Positions 10,125 to 20,649 of a stretch of 64,000 nucleotides of DNA are shown here, in pieces (positions within the stretch are counted from its first letter, which is position 1; every line of letters begins with the position of its first letter). Both the position numbers and the translations under genes were made by a program. Below the pieces are notes generated by a model that saw only the letters and a list, made by a program, of their open reading frames with translations, was not told the DNA's origin and did no database searches. The stretch is taken from positions 13,079,501 to 13,143,500 of the forward strand of contig NC_083692.1 of NCBI RefSeq assembly GCF_033118175.1. Reading direction: 5' to 3'. This DNA comes from Dama dama. Taxonomy: Eukaryota; Chordata; Mammalia; Artiodactyla; Cervidae.

Positions 10125-11303
10125 TTCTCTATGACCACACCTTGGTAAAGCCCAGCTGGATCATGCCCATCTCTTTGTTCTTCTTCCTAGTTGAGGCCTT
10201 TGGATAGCACCTCCCTCTGACCTTTCTACACTTTGCCAGCCTGCTTACCTCCCACCAGCAAGCTCCATACAATGATTCCTCCTGGAATCTGAGACTCCAC
10301 AATCCCCACCTAGCTTGTGCCTTTAATTAAATTCTAGTCCCCTACCACCCCTGCCGAGATTCACAGATACCCTGAAAGGTTCAACATTAATTAACCAGGG
10401 CTCTGGAAAGTCCCCAGACTGCAGTATGAGAAGAGGATGGGTGGCAGAATTGTGACATACCAGGATTTCTAACAGTTGTGCAGTGATCCTCTTAAGGGAG
10501 GTGCTCCAGGTGCAGAAGAAAGCCAGTCAGGTCTAAGGGAAGAGTATTATACATGACCATGACAATCCAGCACTGTGTTACATGTGTTTTTTAGAACTCG
10601 ATTTCTTTTTATTCTTCCCTTTGCTGGGAAATGGAGTATGTGACCCTTTCTCCCCCACTTTCTCCTTTCCTCTCCTAATCTGTCTCTGCCCTTCACACAG
10701 TAGAGGAAATCAGGATGATGCTAAAAATAAATAAAACCTCCATTCTACCTTTGATCACTCTGATCATATTTCTCTGAGAGGAGTATGTTAATTAGCCATC
10801 ACTTTTAAATGTTTCAGATTTCTATAATTTCTTGTTAAATTCCAAAGAGGAAAAATTGTACTGGTGCATCAAAGAACAACTTCCCGATGGGGAAAAAGGG
10901 GTTGAAAATGGATCTAATTCAAATAATCATAGAATTTCTTAAGATAGAGAAGAACTTAGTAGTTATCAAGTACAAAATGCATGTGATAAATAAATTCTTT
11001 CAATAACCCTGAAAAGTGTCTGTCCTTACTTTTTCTTCAATACCTCTAGAGGTAGGAAACTCTCTCCTATGAAGAGCCCATTCAAGACCTGACTAGTTCT
11101 TGAGAATGTCAGGGCTTCTACCTACTGCAGTTTTTGAGGTTGTGTAAAACAGAGCTAATGACCTTGTTTCTGGGAAGTCTTCTTTCTTTGGGTTCAAACT
11201 CTGGGCTCTTGACTTGACTCTTTTTTTAAACAGAAGCCATTGTCTTTTATTTTTGTTTATTTTTCCAGCTTTACTGAGGTCTGATTGATAAATAATAATT
11301 ATA
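10125..11303. other. Unique sequence
   Basis: No gene or interspersed repeat that I can name. AT-rich towards the right end. Confidence 0.45.
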
Positions 11304-11315
11304 TATATTTAAGAT

Positions 11316-11529
11316 GGGCTTCCCAGGTGGCTCAGTGGTAAAGAAGGCACCTGCCAACGCAAGAGATGCAGGTTCTATCCCTGGGTCGGGAAAATACCCT
11401 GGAGTAGGAAATGGCAACTCACTCCAGTATTCTTGCCTAGAAAATTCCATGGACAGAGAAGCCTGTCAACTACTGTACTTGGGGTTACAAAGAGCCAGAC
11501 ACGGCTGAGCAAACACTTAGTAGCAGTAG
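11316..11529 (+). mobile_element. Bov-tA SINE, full length, 12-bp TSD
   Basis: The tRNA-Glu-like head ('gggcttcccaggtggctcag') is followed by the Bov-A body and tail. Perfect direct repeats 'tatatttaagat' at 11304-11315 and 11530-11541 bound it. It lies in AT-rich DNA, as L1/RTE-type endonuclease sites usually do. Confidence 0.95.
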
Positions 11530-11541
11530 TATATTTAAGAT

Positions 11542-12247
11542 ATACAATGTGATGTTTTCATGTTTGATGTATCATGAAATGATTACTGTAATCAAGCTAA
11601 TTAATATATGTTATATAGTTACCTTTTTCTTCGGTGAGAGAACACTGTATTTTATATCATTTTTTTCTCATTTTGGAATTCACAAGACACTTCTTGTTTT
11701 CTTTTAAGAAGAGCATATTTATTTTTCAAAATTAACAAGCATTGCTACAAATAAGAGGAATGGTCAGAGAAGAACCTGGTTGCAGGCACTTGTGGCAGTC
11801 TTGGACCTTAAAGCTTCAAGCAAACAGATATGTAGACGTCATAGCTAATGATGAGCTAGCAACTCTGGTTCAGCATGGGCTGAGGTCCAGCTCAGTATCA
11901 GAACGGGCAAGTGTAAGATTGACTTAACTCTTGCCCGTGTCCCTGGCCCTCAGAACCTGCTCTGCTACTACTAGCATGCTCTCAGCAGCAGGCCTGGCTT
12001 GGCCAAGGTGTCCTTGAACTTCTGAAAGGGCTGTAGAACATAATTCTCTTCCTCACTTCCAGTACCTGTCCTTACCTGGATAAGTTAGGTCTGGCCTGCA
12101 GAAGACCAGGGTCAAGTCAAAACTCTACTCTCTAAACCCCTCTGCAAAACCCAAATGGGAGAATCTTCAAGCTGGTTGAATACAGACATCATCTAGAGAT
12201 ACAGACTTTTCAAAGACTCACATAACTGACATGTGAGAAAAGGAAGT
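11542..12247. other. Unique sequence
   Basis: Holds a 61-codon chance frame at 11742-11927. No recognisable gene or repeat. Confidence 0.45.
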
Positions 12248-12605
12248 TCAGTTCAGTTCAGTTCAGTTGCTCAGTCATGTCCAAGTCTTTGTGACCCCCA
12301 TGGACTGCATCACGCCAGGCCTCCCTGTCCATTGTCAGCTCCCAGAATTTGCTCAGACTCATGTCCATTGAGTTGGTGATGCCACCCAACCATCTCATCC
12401 TCTGTCGTCCCCTTCTCCTCCTGCCTTCAATCTTTCCCAGCATCAGGGTCTTTTCATATGAGTCAGCTCTTCGCATCAAGTGGCAAAATATTGGAGTTTC
12501 AGCTTCAGCATCAGTCCTTCCAGTGAATATTCAGGACTGATTTCCTTTAGGATGGACTGGTCCAAGGGACTCTCAAGAGTCTTCTCTAATACCACAGTTC
12601 AAAAG
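12248..12605 (-). mobile_element. BovB LINE 3' fragment
   Basis: Minus-strand BovB 3' end of ~360 bp with four 'gttca' terminal units at 12248-12268. An internal deletion of about 16 bp relative to the other copies sits near 12560 ('gactggtccaaggg'). No clear TSD. Confidence 0.92.
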
Positions 12606-13023
12606 AATACTACTAAAAAGGTCACAGGTGGTATACGAGGAAGACATGGTTCTTAACTTGTACTGAGCCAAATTCTCAGACTCAGAATTTGAGAGGCAAA
12701 AATCTCTCTGTCCCACAAGTGCAGTATTTAAAAAGAGAAGGAGTCATGGATATTCAGTCCACAGTTCTTGATTTATCATATAGAAAAAGATACTGCTTTC
12801 AGTTTTTCCCAAAGGTGAGATGTTTGACTATTTTAAATTTTAAAACCTCTAAACTGTCCTCTCATAAGGAAAAACAAGCCTTCCAATATATATTAAAAAA
12901 AAAATGCCTACCAACTTTTTATTATTTTATAGTCCAAAGAAGTCTCAGGGCATGCTTCCTTCTCTATTAACAGATCTATCAAAAGGAAATCTATTCCATT
13001 CCTTTTAAGTTTTTTAATATAGT
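12606..13023. other. Unique AT-rich sequence
   Basis: A 93-codon frame at 12689-12970 is lysine-rich and AT-driven, with no domain. Taken as chance. Confidence 0.45.
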
Positions 13024-13030
13024 AAGAAGG

Positions 13031-13165
13031 AGGAAATGGCAAGGAACTGGTAACCCATTCCAGTATTCTTGCCTGAGAGATCTTATGGACAGAGAACCTG
13101 GTGGGCTACAGTCCATACGGTTGCAAGACAGTCGGACATGACTTAGTGGCTAAACAACAACAAGG
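13031..13165 (+). mobile_element. Bov-A/Bov-tA SINE, 5'-truncated
   Basis: Only the Bov-A part is present ('gaaatggcaaggaactggta' to 'cttagtggctaaacaac'). Short repeats 'aagaagg' at 13024-13030 and 13166-13172 may be the TSD. Confidence 0.88.
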
Positions 13166-13309
13166 AAGAAGGAAAAAAATCCAATTATTTAGATTTTAAA
13201 GAATGCTAAAATGGGGTTTTTTAATGTCATTATTAAGACTACACAAACATAGTCACTATCTACATTGAAAATTATAACTCTATAAACTATCAAAATGTAA
13301 GAAATAGTC

Positions 13310-13510
13310 TTTCAGGCTACCATGTCTTGAGTACCTCCTACATTTCAGCACCCATCTTTGTAAATATCATTTAACTCCCTTACAACCTTGTGTTAGTTAC
13401 TATCATTCATCCTTTGAATATGCAGTGACTGAAGTTCTGTGAGGTTAACAACCATACCCAGTATCACAGAGCTAGTAAATGGTAAAGTCAGGAGGTCACC
13501 CAGTTGTACC
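13310..13510 (+). repeat. MIR SINE
   Basis: Near full-length MIR pattern: 'cttgagtacctcctaca', 'aatatcatttaactccctta', 'gtgaggttaacaacc', 'cacagagctagtaaatggta'. Strongly diverged. Confidence 0.75.
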
Positions 13511-14162
13511 TGACAGTCACTGAGTAAGTGATGGAATTGATACAGGAATGGATGAATGGATGAATGTTGTGCTATTTAATGACAGATGATACAAATCCAG
13601 AAATGCATCAAGCAATAATAATGACTAAGTAATCATTTTTCAACCTGCTCTCCATTCCGAGATGAGTGTCTTAGATGTCTATTCCTGTCATTCTTTTGAG
13701 GTGGGACTGGAATGCATCAGGACAGAATGACGATGAAACCGAAGGAAAGAAAAGGTACCTACGTAGGGATGCACCAAGATGCAAATCAACAGTCCAGAAT
13801 AACAAAAATGTGCCCCCATTCTTAGGGAGTTGAGCTAAATTCTTAGCAATTGACAGTATTGCTGAGGTGGCTTAGTCTGATAGCCTAAAGGCTCCCTTCT
13901 CAAAATAGCCACCAGCATTTGGTACATTTTAGCAAGCCTTGTATTTGTATCAGCATCCAACTGGCCATAAACCCACATCAGGAAGAAGCTATGAAAATCC
14001 ATGAACTGCCATTTTGAAAACTGAAACACTTACTTCTCACAGCTACATGTATTTAGCTACCAAAGGGCATGCCATTACTATAGCTTCCATTTGGGAACAG
14101 GATTCAGGAAAGGTTGTCATTTTTCTTATTCATCCCCAGGCTCTCTGATCAGAAGATTCACT
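13511..14162. other. Unique sequence
   Basis: No recognisable gene. A 64-codon minus frame at 13835-14029 has no domain. Confidence 0.45.
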
Positions 14163-14272
14163 TGTCATACAGCAGAAACTGTACACATTGTAAAACAATT
14201 ATTTACAACTCACAACATTGTATAACAATTATACTCCCATACTAAAATGAAATAAAATAAGAAAAAAGCTAC
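14163..14272 (+). mobile_element. L1 3'-end fragment
   Basis: Resembles the L1 3' terminus ('catacagcagaaactgtaca', 'cattgtaaaacaatt', 'actcccatactaaaatgaaa', then an A-rich tail). An internal 'acattgtaaaacaatt'-type segment appears twice. Confidence 0.6.
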
Positions 14273-14937
14273 CAGTAAAAACTAGGTGGTCTGAAATTGA
14301 CCAGTCCGACCCATTCATCTTACCTGCCTTCTATCACTCTGAATTCTCTTTTCTTATCTATTCAATCTGCAAAATAATAATCCTGAGATATGATTGGCAT
14401 AGAAATAGCCCATCTGAATAACCTGGAAACCTTGGAGGGAAGGGATATTATCAGGGCTAATGGTGTTGAGAAAGTTTGGAGTTGTAAACACTTGATGTGA
14501 GTGACTAATTCATGAAGGAGCACTAAGGCCTAAATGGGGAAGGAACGCATCTGCTACAAATAAGCAATAATCAACAAGAGCAAAAGTCACACGTCAATTC
14601 CGTGTGATGCTGCAACGTTTGCAATCTGCTTTTCTGCAAAGGAACAAAGTTTCTGAGCTGAAAATGTGGGTTAATTGTGAGTTTTGCCATATTTCTGGTT
14701 TTTTTTTTTAATTAATCTTAAAAAAAGGGAGAAAACAAAACTAAACTAAGAATTAGAAAACTGCACATGTAGGCTACCTCACTGGTGACAAAAACAGGAA
14801 AATGACTACTGGAGCATGAGCCGATGAATGAAGGCACATGATTACAGTCCAGGAGGGTCCAAGGAGCCGTCTGCTGGGGTTCAGGCCCCAGGCTCCATCA
14901 CAGATCTAGTTTAGGCAACTGCACTACGAGCATTTGT
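14273..14937. other. Unique AT-rich sequence
   Basis: Includes a T9-10 run near 14700. No gene or named repeat. Confidence 0.45.
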
Positions 14938-15190
14938 TGCTGTTCAGTCACTCAGTGGTGTTCAACTCTGTGACCCCATGGACTGCAGCACGCCAGGCTT
15001 CCCCGTCCTTCACTGTCTCCCGGAGCTTGCACAAACTCATGTCCATTGAGTCAGTGGTGCCATCTAATCATCTCATCCTCTGTCACCACTTATCTTCCTG
15101 CCCTCAATCTTTTCCAGCATCAGGGTCTTTTCCAATGAGTCAGCTCTTCGCATCAGGTGGCCAAAGTATTAGAGCTTCAGCTTCAGTGTT
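14938..15190 (-). mobile_element. BovB LINE 3' fragment
   Basis: About 250 bp of BovB 3' end, minus orientation, ending in 'gttgctgttcagtcactcag' on the plus strand. The flanks 'agcattt' and 'agcatta' are a possible short TSD. Confidence 0.88.
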
Positions 15191-15294
15191 AGCATTAGGA
15201 CCATCTTAAAGAACACTCCCAAAGGGAAAATGTCTATCTGGAAATTATTTATGTGACAAATGATAAACCTGAAGTGATTATTTAATCACTCATA

Positions 15295-15407
15295 TAATTT
15301 GTTCATTCATTATTCATTGAACTAATAAATGCAGACCACTGCGCTACATTACAGGGACACAAAAATGAAATACAACCAAAGTCTTGTCCTCCAAAAGTTC
15401 ATAATGA
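15295..15407 (+). repeat. L2-like fragment
   Basis: 'tcattcattattcattgaac' followed by a 'ctacattacagggacacaaa' and 'gtcttgtcctccaaaagttc' layout, typical of an L2 tail. It is interrupted at its right end by the CHR SINE. Confidence 0.5.
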
Positions 15408-15560
15408 GGACTTCCCTGGTGGTTCAGTGGTTAAGACTTCACCTTCCAAAGCAGGAGGTGTGGGTTCAATCCCTGGTCAGGGTGCTAAGATGCCACATAC
15501 CTCGTGGTCAAAAAATCAAAAGCTCTATTGAACTGTAATAAATTCAATAGAGACTTTAAA
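15408..15560 (+). mobile_element. CHR-type SINE
   Basis: Head 'gacttccctggtggttcagt', B-box-like 'ggttcaatccc', and 'ctaagatgccacatacc'. The tail is A-rich and short. Confidence 0.82.
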
Positions 15561-15566
15561 AATGGC

Positions 15567-15800
15567 CCACAGTAACATGTACATACTGCTATATTTAAAA
15601 TGGATAACTAATAAGGACCTGTTGTATAGCACGTGAAACTCTGCTCAATGTTATGTGGCAGCCTGGATGGGACTGGGGTTTGTGGGAGAATGGATACAAG
15701 CATGTGTATTGAGTCTCTTCACTTTTCATCTGGAATTATCACAACATGGTTAATCAGCTAACCCTAACACAAAATAAAAAGCTTTTTAAAAAATGGTCCA
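15567..15800 (+). mobile_element. L1 3' UTR fragment
   Basis: Shows the ordered L1 3' UTR motifs 'ataaggacctgttgtatagc', 'gaaactctgctcaatgtta' and 'cacaacatggttaatcag', with an A-rich end. A 5'-truncated non-coding copy. Confidence 0.82.
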
Positions 15801-15889
15801 TATCAAGCAAATCTTTTAAAAAATTTATAATGGCCTGAGCCAAACCTGTAAACTCATAGTTAAATAACTATTTCATGCCTATATACTAC

Positions 15890-16115
15890 TGTTTTATACT
15901 TGATACTTCACATCAACTTTCTAATTAGAGTTTATTTAGTCTTCCCTGTAAGTCTATGAGATATGTATTAATATCACCCCTACTTTATAGATAAAGCAAC
16001 TATGGTCAATGAAGCTCATTTATCAGCCCAAATCTATGGAGCAGGAAAGGGGCAAAACTGGAATTTGAATTCAGGGCAAGGCCGTTACAGAGCCTGAGCT
16101 ATTGAACACCACACA
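15890..16115 (+). repeat. MIR SINE
   Basis: MIR pattern with 'atatcacccctactttatag', 'ataaagcaactatggtcaat' and 'actggaatttgaattcaggg'. Old and diverged. Confidence 0.7.
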
Positions 16116-16472
16116 CTAATGGAACACAGCTGTGCTGTTCATAGATGCTGCATCTCTGAAAAGGGATCACAGCGCAGCTGGCTATAAGGAGGTGTGTTCA
16201 GATCCACCCACGGGGCAAAGAAAATCCTGAGAAGTTTCCGAGGGGAGCTATTTAGGACGTGACGACTTGACTGACTTAGAAAGCAGTTTATCCTACGTCT
16301 TTCTATCCCATTTTGGAAACGGAATATAAAGTGAAATTCAAAACTGGTGTATACAATGAGTCAGTAGTAAGACTAAGCATAGAAACATTTTCTCCTGTCA
16401 CCCTTTGGTCTTCCTGTGTACCTATAAAAAGAAGCCACATCGATGCTTTGAAGATAAAACATATTAGCCTTA
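16116..16472. other. Unique sequence
   Basis: No repeat or gene recognised. A 65-codon frame at 16313-16510 runs into the SINE tail and is discounted. Confidence 0.45.
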
Positions 16473-16483
16473 GAAGAAGCCAT

Positions 16484-16852
16484 CTATTTATTTATTTATT
16501 TCATTTTTAAGTAATTGCTGAACTTGCCAGGGAAATGTCAAACTTGGTATTTTGGTTTTTTTTTTTTTTTTTAATAATTTTATTTATTTATTTAGGCTGT
16601 GCTGTCTTTGTATCACTTTTTTTTTTTTTTTTCTCTAGTTAGGGTGAGCGGGGGTTAGTTGTGGTGTGTGGCCTTCTCACAAAGGGGGCTTCTCTTGCTG
16701 TGAAACACAGGCTCTAGGGCACACAAGCTTCAGTAGTTACAGCGCGACTTTAGTTGCTGCATGGCATGTGGGATCTTCCCGGATCAGGGTTTGAATCCCC
16801 GTCCCCTTCATTGGCAGGCATCCTCTTTACCACTGAACCCCCAAGGAAGCAC
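16484..16852 (-). mobile_element. CHR SINE with apparent 3' transduction
   Basis: Perfect 11-bp direct repeats 'gaagaagccat' at 16473-16483 and 16853-16863 bound the whole block. The CHR body reads minus from ~16850, and its usual (AAAT)n tail lies at about 16570-16600. Beyond that, still inside the TSD, are ~46 bp of non-SINE DNA (16510-16555) and a second (AAAT)n tail (16484-16505). Two tails separated by unrelated sequence is the usual mark of a read-through source transcript. A run of 15 T at 16619-16633 is an internal expansion. Confidence 0.7.
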
Positions 16853-16953
16853 GAAGAAGCCATTTAGAATACATATTTTTAGGGACCCCTGTGAGGGAAC
16901 AGAAATGTGGCTCCTTGGCAGGCTTTTGAATTTTTAATCATTATCAGTGGCTC

Positions 16954-17273
16954 GGGGCTTCCCTCATAGCTCAGTTGGTAAAGAACCCTCCTGCAATGCA
17001 GGAGACACTGGTTCAATTCCTGGGTTGGGAAGATCCGCTGGAGAAGGGATAGGCTACCCACTCCAGTATTCTTGGGCTTCCCTGGAGGCTCAGCTGGTAA
17101 AGAATCCTCCTGCAATGTGGGAGACCTGGGTTTGATCCCTGGGTTGGGAAGATCCCCTGGAGGAGGGAAAGGCTACCCACTCCAGTATTCTGGCCTGGAG
17201 AATCCCATGGACTGTATAGTCCGTGGGGTCGCAAAGAGTCGGACACAGCTGAGTGACTTTCACCTTCACTTTC
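16954..17273 (+). mobile_element. Dimeric Bov-tA SINE, 11-bp TSD
   Basis: Two tRNA-like heads lie in tandem (from 16954 and 17074), but only the second has the full Bov-A body and 'gactttcaccttcacttt' tail. Direct repeats 'atcagtggctc' at 16943-16953 and 17274-17284 enclose both units, so they entered together. The unit junction reads 'ctccagtattcttgggcttc'. Confidence 0.93.
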
Positions 17274-17284
17274 ATCAGTGGCTC

Positions 17285-18100
17285 AGTTATGGAAGTGAAA
17301 TCTGCAATATGACTGCAAGGCACCCAGTGGGAGAGGGAACCCTGCCCGTGAGCTGCGGGGTTAAGCAACGGCAAGCCTTATCTTCAGGAAAGGAACAGTG
17401 GTCACGGTGGGAGGGCAGGCATCGAGGTGAAAGCATCCCTGGGTAAGGCACAGACTTTCCCGGCAGAGCATCTGAGAGTATGGAGAAAGGACTTAAAAGA
17501 GTGGTGGACAAAAAATGAAAAACAAATAAGATCCATTAAACTGAAATGATCCAGTGTTCATAATTTAATGAGGACACGGGAGCTAGGGCCTCAAGGATGT
17601 CTCTCATGGCTTCGAGAATATTAAAAAAAAAAAAAAAAATGCATTCTAGATGAAGCAAATGGGAGAATTTCTTCCCATCTCCTTGAGGGAGTCAAAGACG
17701 CTAGAAAGAACAGCTAATGGGGGATAGGCCAGTAGGTCAGAATTAAATATTCTGAGTAAGACCTGTGGAAAAGAATGAATTGGCATCCCTTTGGAAACAA
17801 CCACTTGCATCTTCCTGGAAAATACGTCAGGTTATAGTCAGTTATACCGTTTTGCCTCTAATGGCTTAAGAGCAGAATTTAATACGAGGGCCAGAATACC
17901 ATCCATACTCATCATCAATTGTACGGACTCACACAACAGGGAGACACTGTGCCGGCTCGTCCTTTTTCTCTCAAAGTAAATAAACCAAGTTTCCACAGCT
18001 GTCAGGCCTTAAACTCAGTCAATGTGCTGAGTTGAATGAGATTGTAAACACAGAAAATAAACCGGATAATTGACTAAATATAAATGGAATAAAGGCATTT
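17285..18100. other. Unique sequence with A17 run
   Basis: Contains a poly-A run at about 17622-17639. Short frames in the first 250 bp extend from the SINE and are not genes. Confidence 0.45.
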
Positions 18101-18340
18101 CCATTCTAAATTGTGTTCGGAGAAAATGTAAAGTAAGACGAATTGCGGCAGAGGCGAGTGAACATGTATCCGTGGGCTGCTCGGTCCATCTGCTCAGACC
18201 TGCTGCTGCAGCCGCAGAATGCCCGCGCGCAGTGTGCGGACGGGGGGCTAGTGGCATTTCCGTGAGAAACAGGCGCTCAAGCACAACAGAACAGAAGCTA
18301 TTAATAGTTTCACTGGCGACAGCACAGAGGCTAAGAAAAT
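18101..18340. promoter_or_regulatory. CpG-rich patch, possible regulatory element
   Basis: Within AT-rich surroundings this ~240 bp holds many CpGs (for example around 18117, 18140-18156, 18211-18245 and 18270), including a 'gcccgcgcgc' run at 18220. It is not part of any repeat I know. A regulatory role is inference. The 90-codon frame across it (18070-18342) looks accidental. Confidence 0.3.
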
Positions 18341-18437
18341 AGTTCTTCAAGGGCCACCAGAATCTCTAGTTTCATAGTATGTGTCAGTATCACTTAACTG
18401 GAAACTACTGAATTTCCCCCAGAGTACTCAGAAATCT

Positions 18438-18650
18438 ACTTCCCAGGTGACTCAGCGGTAAAGAATTTGCCTTCCAGTGTAGGAGACTTGGGTTTGATCC
18501 TTGGTTCGGGAAGATCCCCTGGAGAAGGAAATGGCAACCCACTCCAGTATTCTTGCCTGGGAAATCCCATGGACAGAGGAGCCTGGTGGGCTATATGGTC
18601 CACGGGGCCACAATAGAGCTGGATGTGCCTTAGTGACTGAATAACAACAA
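18438..18650 (+). mobile_element. Bov-tA SINE with TSD
   Basis: Complete head, body and 'gtgactgaataacaacaa' tail. Flanks 'tcagaaatct' (18428-18437) and 'tcagaagtct' (18653-18662) match at 9 of 10. Confidence 0.93.
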
Positions 18651-18744
18651 ATTCAGAAGTCTATTAATAATTTCATTACTCTTATATAAGAGATTAGATA
18701 GTAGATAATTATTATAGAATAATAGCAAACTAACTCATAGTAGA

Positions 18745-18935
18745 CAAGTTATACTAATTGAGCCCTCATTGGGTCTCTATTCTACTAACTGCATTATATA
18801 TTCTAGTTCATTTAACTCCACAGTAACCCTATAATACAGGTACAGTAATTATGCACATTCTAAGGATGAGAAAACTTAAGGTTAGAGAGGTTAAAAAGAT
18901 GCCTAAAGTCATGCATTTAGCAAGTGAAAGAAAAT
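18745..18935 (+). repeat. MIR SINE
   Basis: 'tgagccctcattgggtctct', 'agttcatttaactccacagt', 'gttagagaggttaaaaag' and 'gcatttagcaagtgaaag' follow the MIR order. Confidence 0.72.
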
Positions 18936-19079
18936 TTTATATAAATCATCTATGAAGCTCTTTGCCAATATTTCTGATTTCTGGAAGGGCTCTCCAGATT
19001 TTACTTATTTCTTAGTCTAGAAGCAGTTTCCAGGGGCAAATAATCATCTCTCTCGGATCCTTAATGGCTCAGGGCCTAT

Positions 19080-19440
19080 GAGTCTGTTAGGGATGGTATA
19101 GCACAAATATAATCGATTCAGTAGTTTATGAATAATATAAATTTATCTCTCACAGTTCTGAAGGCTAAGAAGTCCAAGATTAAACTGTAGGCAGAATAGG
19201 TGTCTGGTGAGGGCCTATTTCCCAGACAGTAGCTCTTTGGCTGGGACCTTGCCTGATAGACGGGGCAAGGGACCTCTCTGAGACTTCTTTTGTAAGGTAC
19301 TAATCCTGATAAAGAGGGTTCTGCTCTCAGGACCTAATGAAATCACTCCCCAAAGGTCCTACCTCCTAACACCATCATCTTGGGGGTTAAGATTTCAACA
19401 CATGCATTTTGAGGGGGCATAAACATTTTGTCCATTGCAA
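19080..19440. repeat. Ancient mammalian repeat, family unsure
   Basis: I recognise a widespread mammalian repeat by 'tctctcacagttctgaaggc', 'gtgtctggtgagggcctat', 'gacctaatgaaatcactc', 'aggtcctacctcctaacacc' and 'catcttgggggttaagattt'. I cannot place it in a family with certainty (MER, LTR or L1 3' UTR). Confidence 0.6.
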
Positions 19441-19639
19441 TCAGAAATATTCATTTGTGCAGACCTGTACCACATAACTCAGACAAAATAAACAGTAACT
19501 TGTTCTAATTATGACCTTCACCATATGGACTCTGAGCTAAACCATAATCCAAAATTCGGTCATGAAGCTCTAACGCCACCCTGCAGTATACGGGAGCCAT
19601 CCAGGGACTTCTGGTTGAACTCCTAAGCTCTCATTCAAT

Positions 19640-19805
19640 GTCCTAGCTCAGTTCCTCTCAAATTATACACAGTTCCCCTAAAGTTCCAGTCAAAATGCAG
19701 GTCTGATTCAGCAGGTCTGGAATAGGACCTCGGATTCTGCATTTGACCCACGTATCCAAGTGATGCTCATACTATTGGTTAGAGTATACGTTGAGTAGAC
19801 AGGTT
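19640..19805 (+). repeat. MER5-like DNA transposon remnant
   Basis: 'aaaatgcaggtctgattcag', 'caggtctggaataggacc', 'attctgcatttgacc' and 'caagtgatgctcatac' match the MER5A/MER20 type of non-autonomous hAT element. No coding capacity. Confidence 0.65.
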
Positions 19806-20489
19806 TCAGAAAATCTGGATTCAGCCGAGGGTGAAATGACCCATTTCTAGAGGAGAAAACAGTAGCTCTAAGAAAGCTGTTGGATTTGGTCAAATTCTAC
19901 TTTTGTCATGCTATAAATAATCTACTATAAATAATTTATCAGTTTGCCTAATTTGTAAACTAGGTCTAAAGATCAAGTGTTTTTCAAGCAACAAAAATGC
20001 CCATTGTTCAAAGTCATTCTGATCTATTCATGGTAAAGAAAGGAAACAAGAAGTCTGTGCATGGAGAAAAGGTATAGATAGGCTACTAAATGTTGGTTCT
20101 CTCTCTGAAAAGTCTGTCCCTCCAGGTTTGAGCCAAGGAACATAATAATTATACAGATTCAATACCCCATGAGCTGGCTTGGCAAATTTTACAAGTCTAA
20201 GAGTAAAATTTAATATGTAAGGCTAATCCTATCATTTGAATCTGACAATGGATGGATAAAATATTCACTTTTCTCTCTTTGAGGCTCTTTCTGCTATGTA
20301 TGCATCTTTTACATAGAACCAATACTATTAAACAGTATTTACTTGCTTACATTTTTTTTTTGCTTTTGTATTGATGCTGATCTCTTTGAAAGTATATCAA
20401 AGATATAAGAAACGTATATCTTATCCCGATGTGTAACCAGAAAAACCCTCAGCATACTTGGGTGCTGATTAGTAATTATAATACTTACA
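19806..20489. other. Unique sequence
   Basis: AT-rich DNA without recognisable gene or repeat. Confidence 0.45.
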
Positions 20490-20620
20490 AGAGTAGATAT
20501 TGTTGACTAAATGCTTTTCCTGTGGCTGACCTCATACAAAATGTTTGATACACATGTTTCATCTAATCCTCAGAATTACCTCAAAGTAATTATCATTCTT
20601 GTTACATGGGGGGTGAGGGT
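20490..20620 (+). repeat. MIR-like fragment
   Basis: 'catgtttcatctaatcctca' and 'acctcaaagtaattatcatt' resemble the MIR core. Confidence 0.5.
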
Positions 20621-20649
20621 GGGGAACAAATCCTAACATTACTTGCTTT

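Noticed and set aside
11314..11508. 64-codon frame starting 'MGFPGGSVVKK', with similar frames in other SINEs (17072, 26568, 28547, 33050)
   Set aside because: These are translations of the Bov-tA tRNA-like head and body. The same peptide recurs at every copy because the SINE is repeated, not because of a gene family.
16473..16509. (TTTA)n at 16484-16500 as an independent microsatellite
   Set aside because: It lies exactly inside an 11-bp TSD at the tail end of a CHR SINE, so a tail is the better reading.
16978..17030. tRNA-like A/B-box sequences as possible tRNA genes
   Set aside because: They are the heads of Bov-tA SINEs. The cloverleaf is not preserved and the SINE body follows directly.
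18070..18342. 90-codon frame over the CpG patch
   Set aside because: Open mostly because the region is GC-rich and stop-poor, and the opposite strand is open too.
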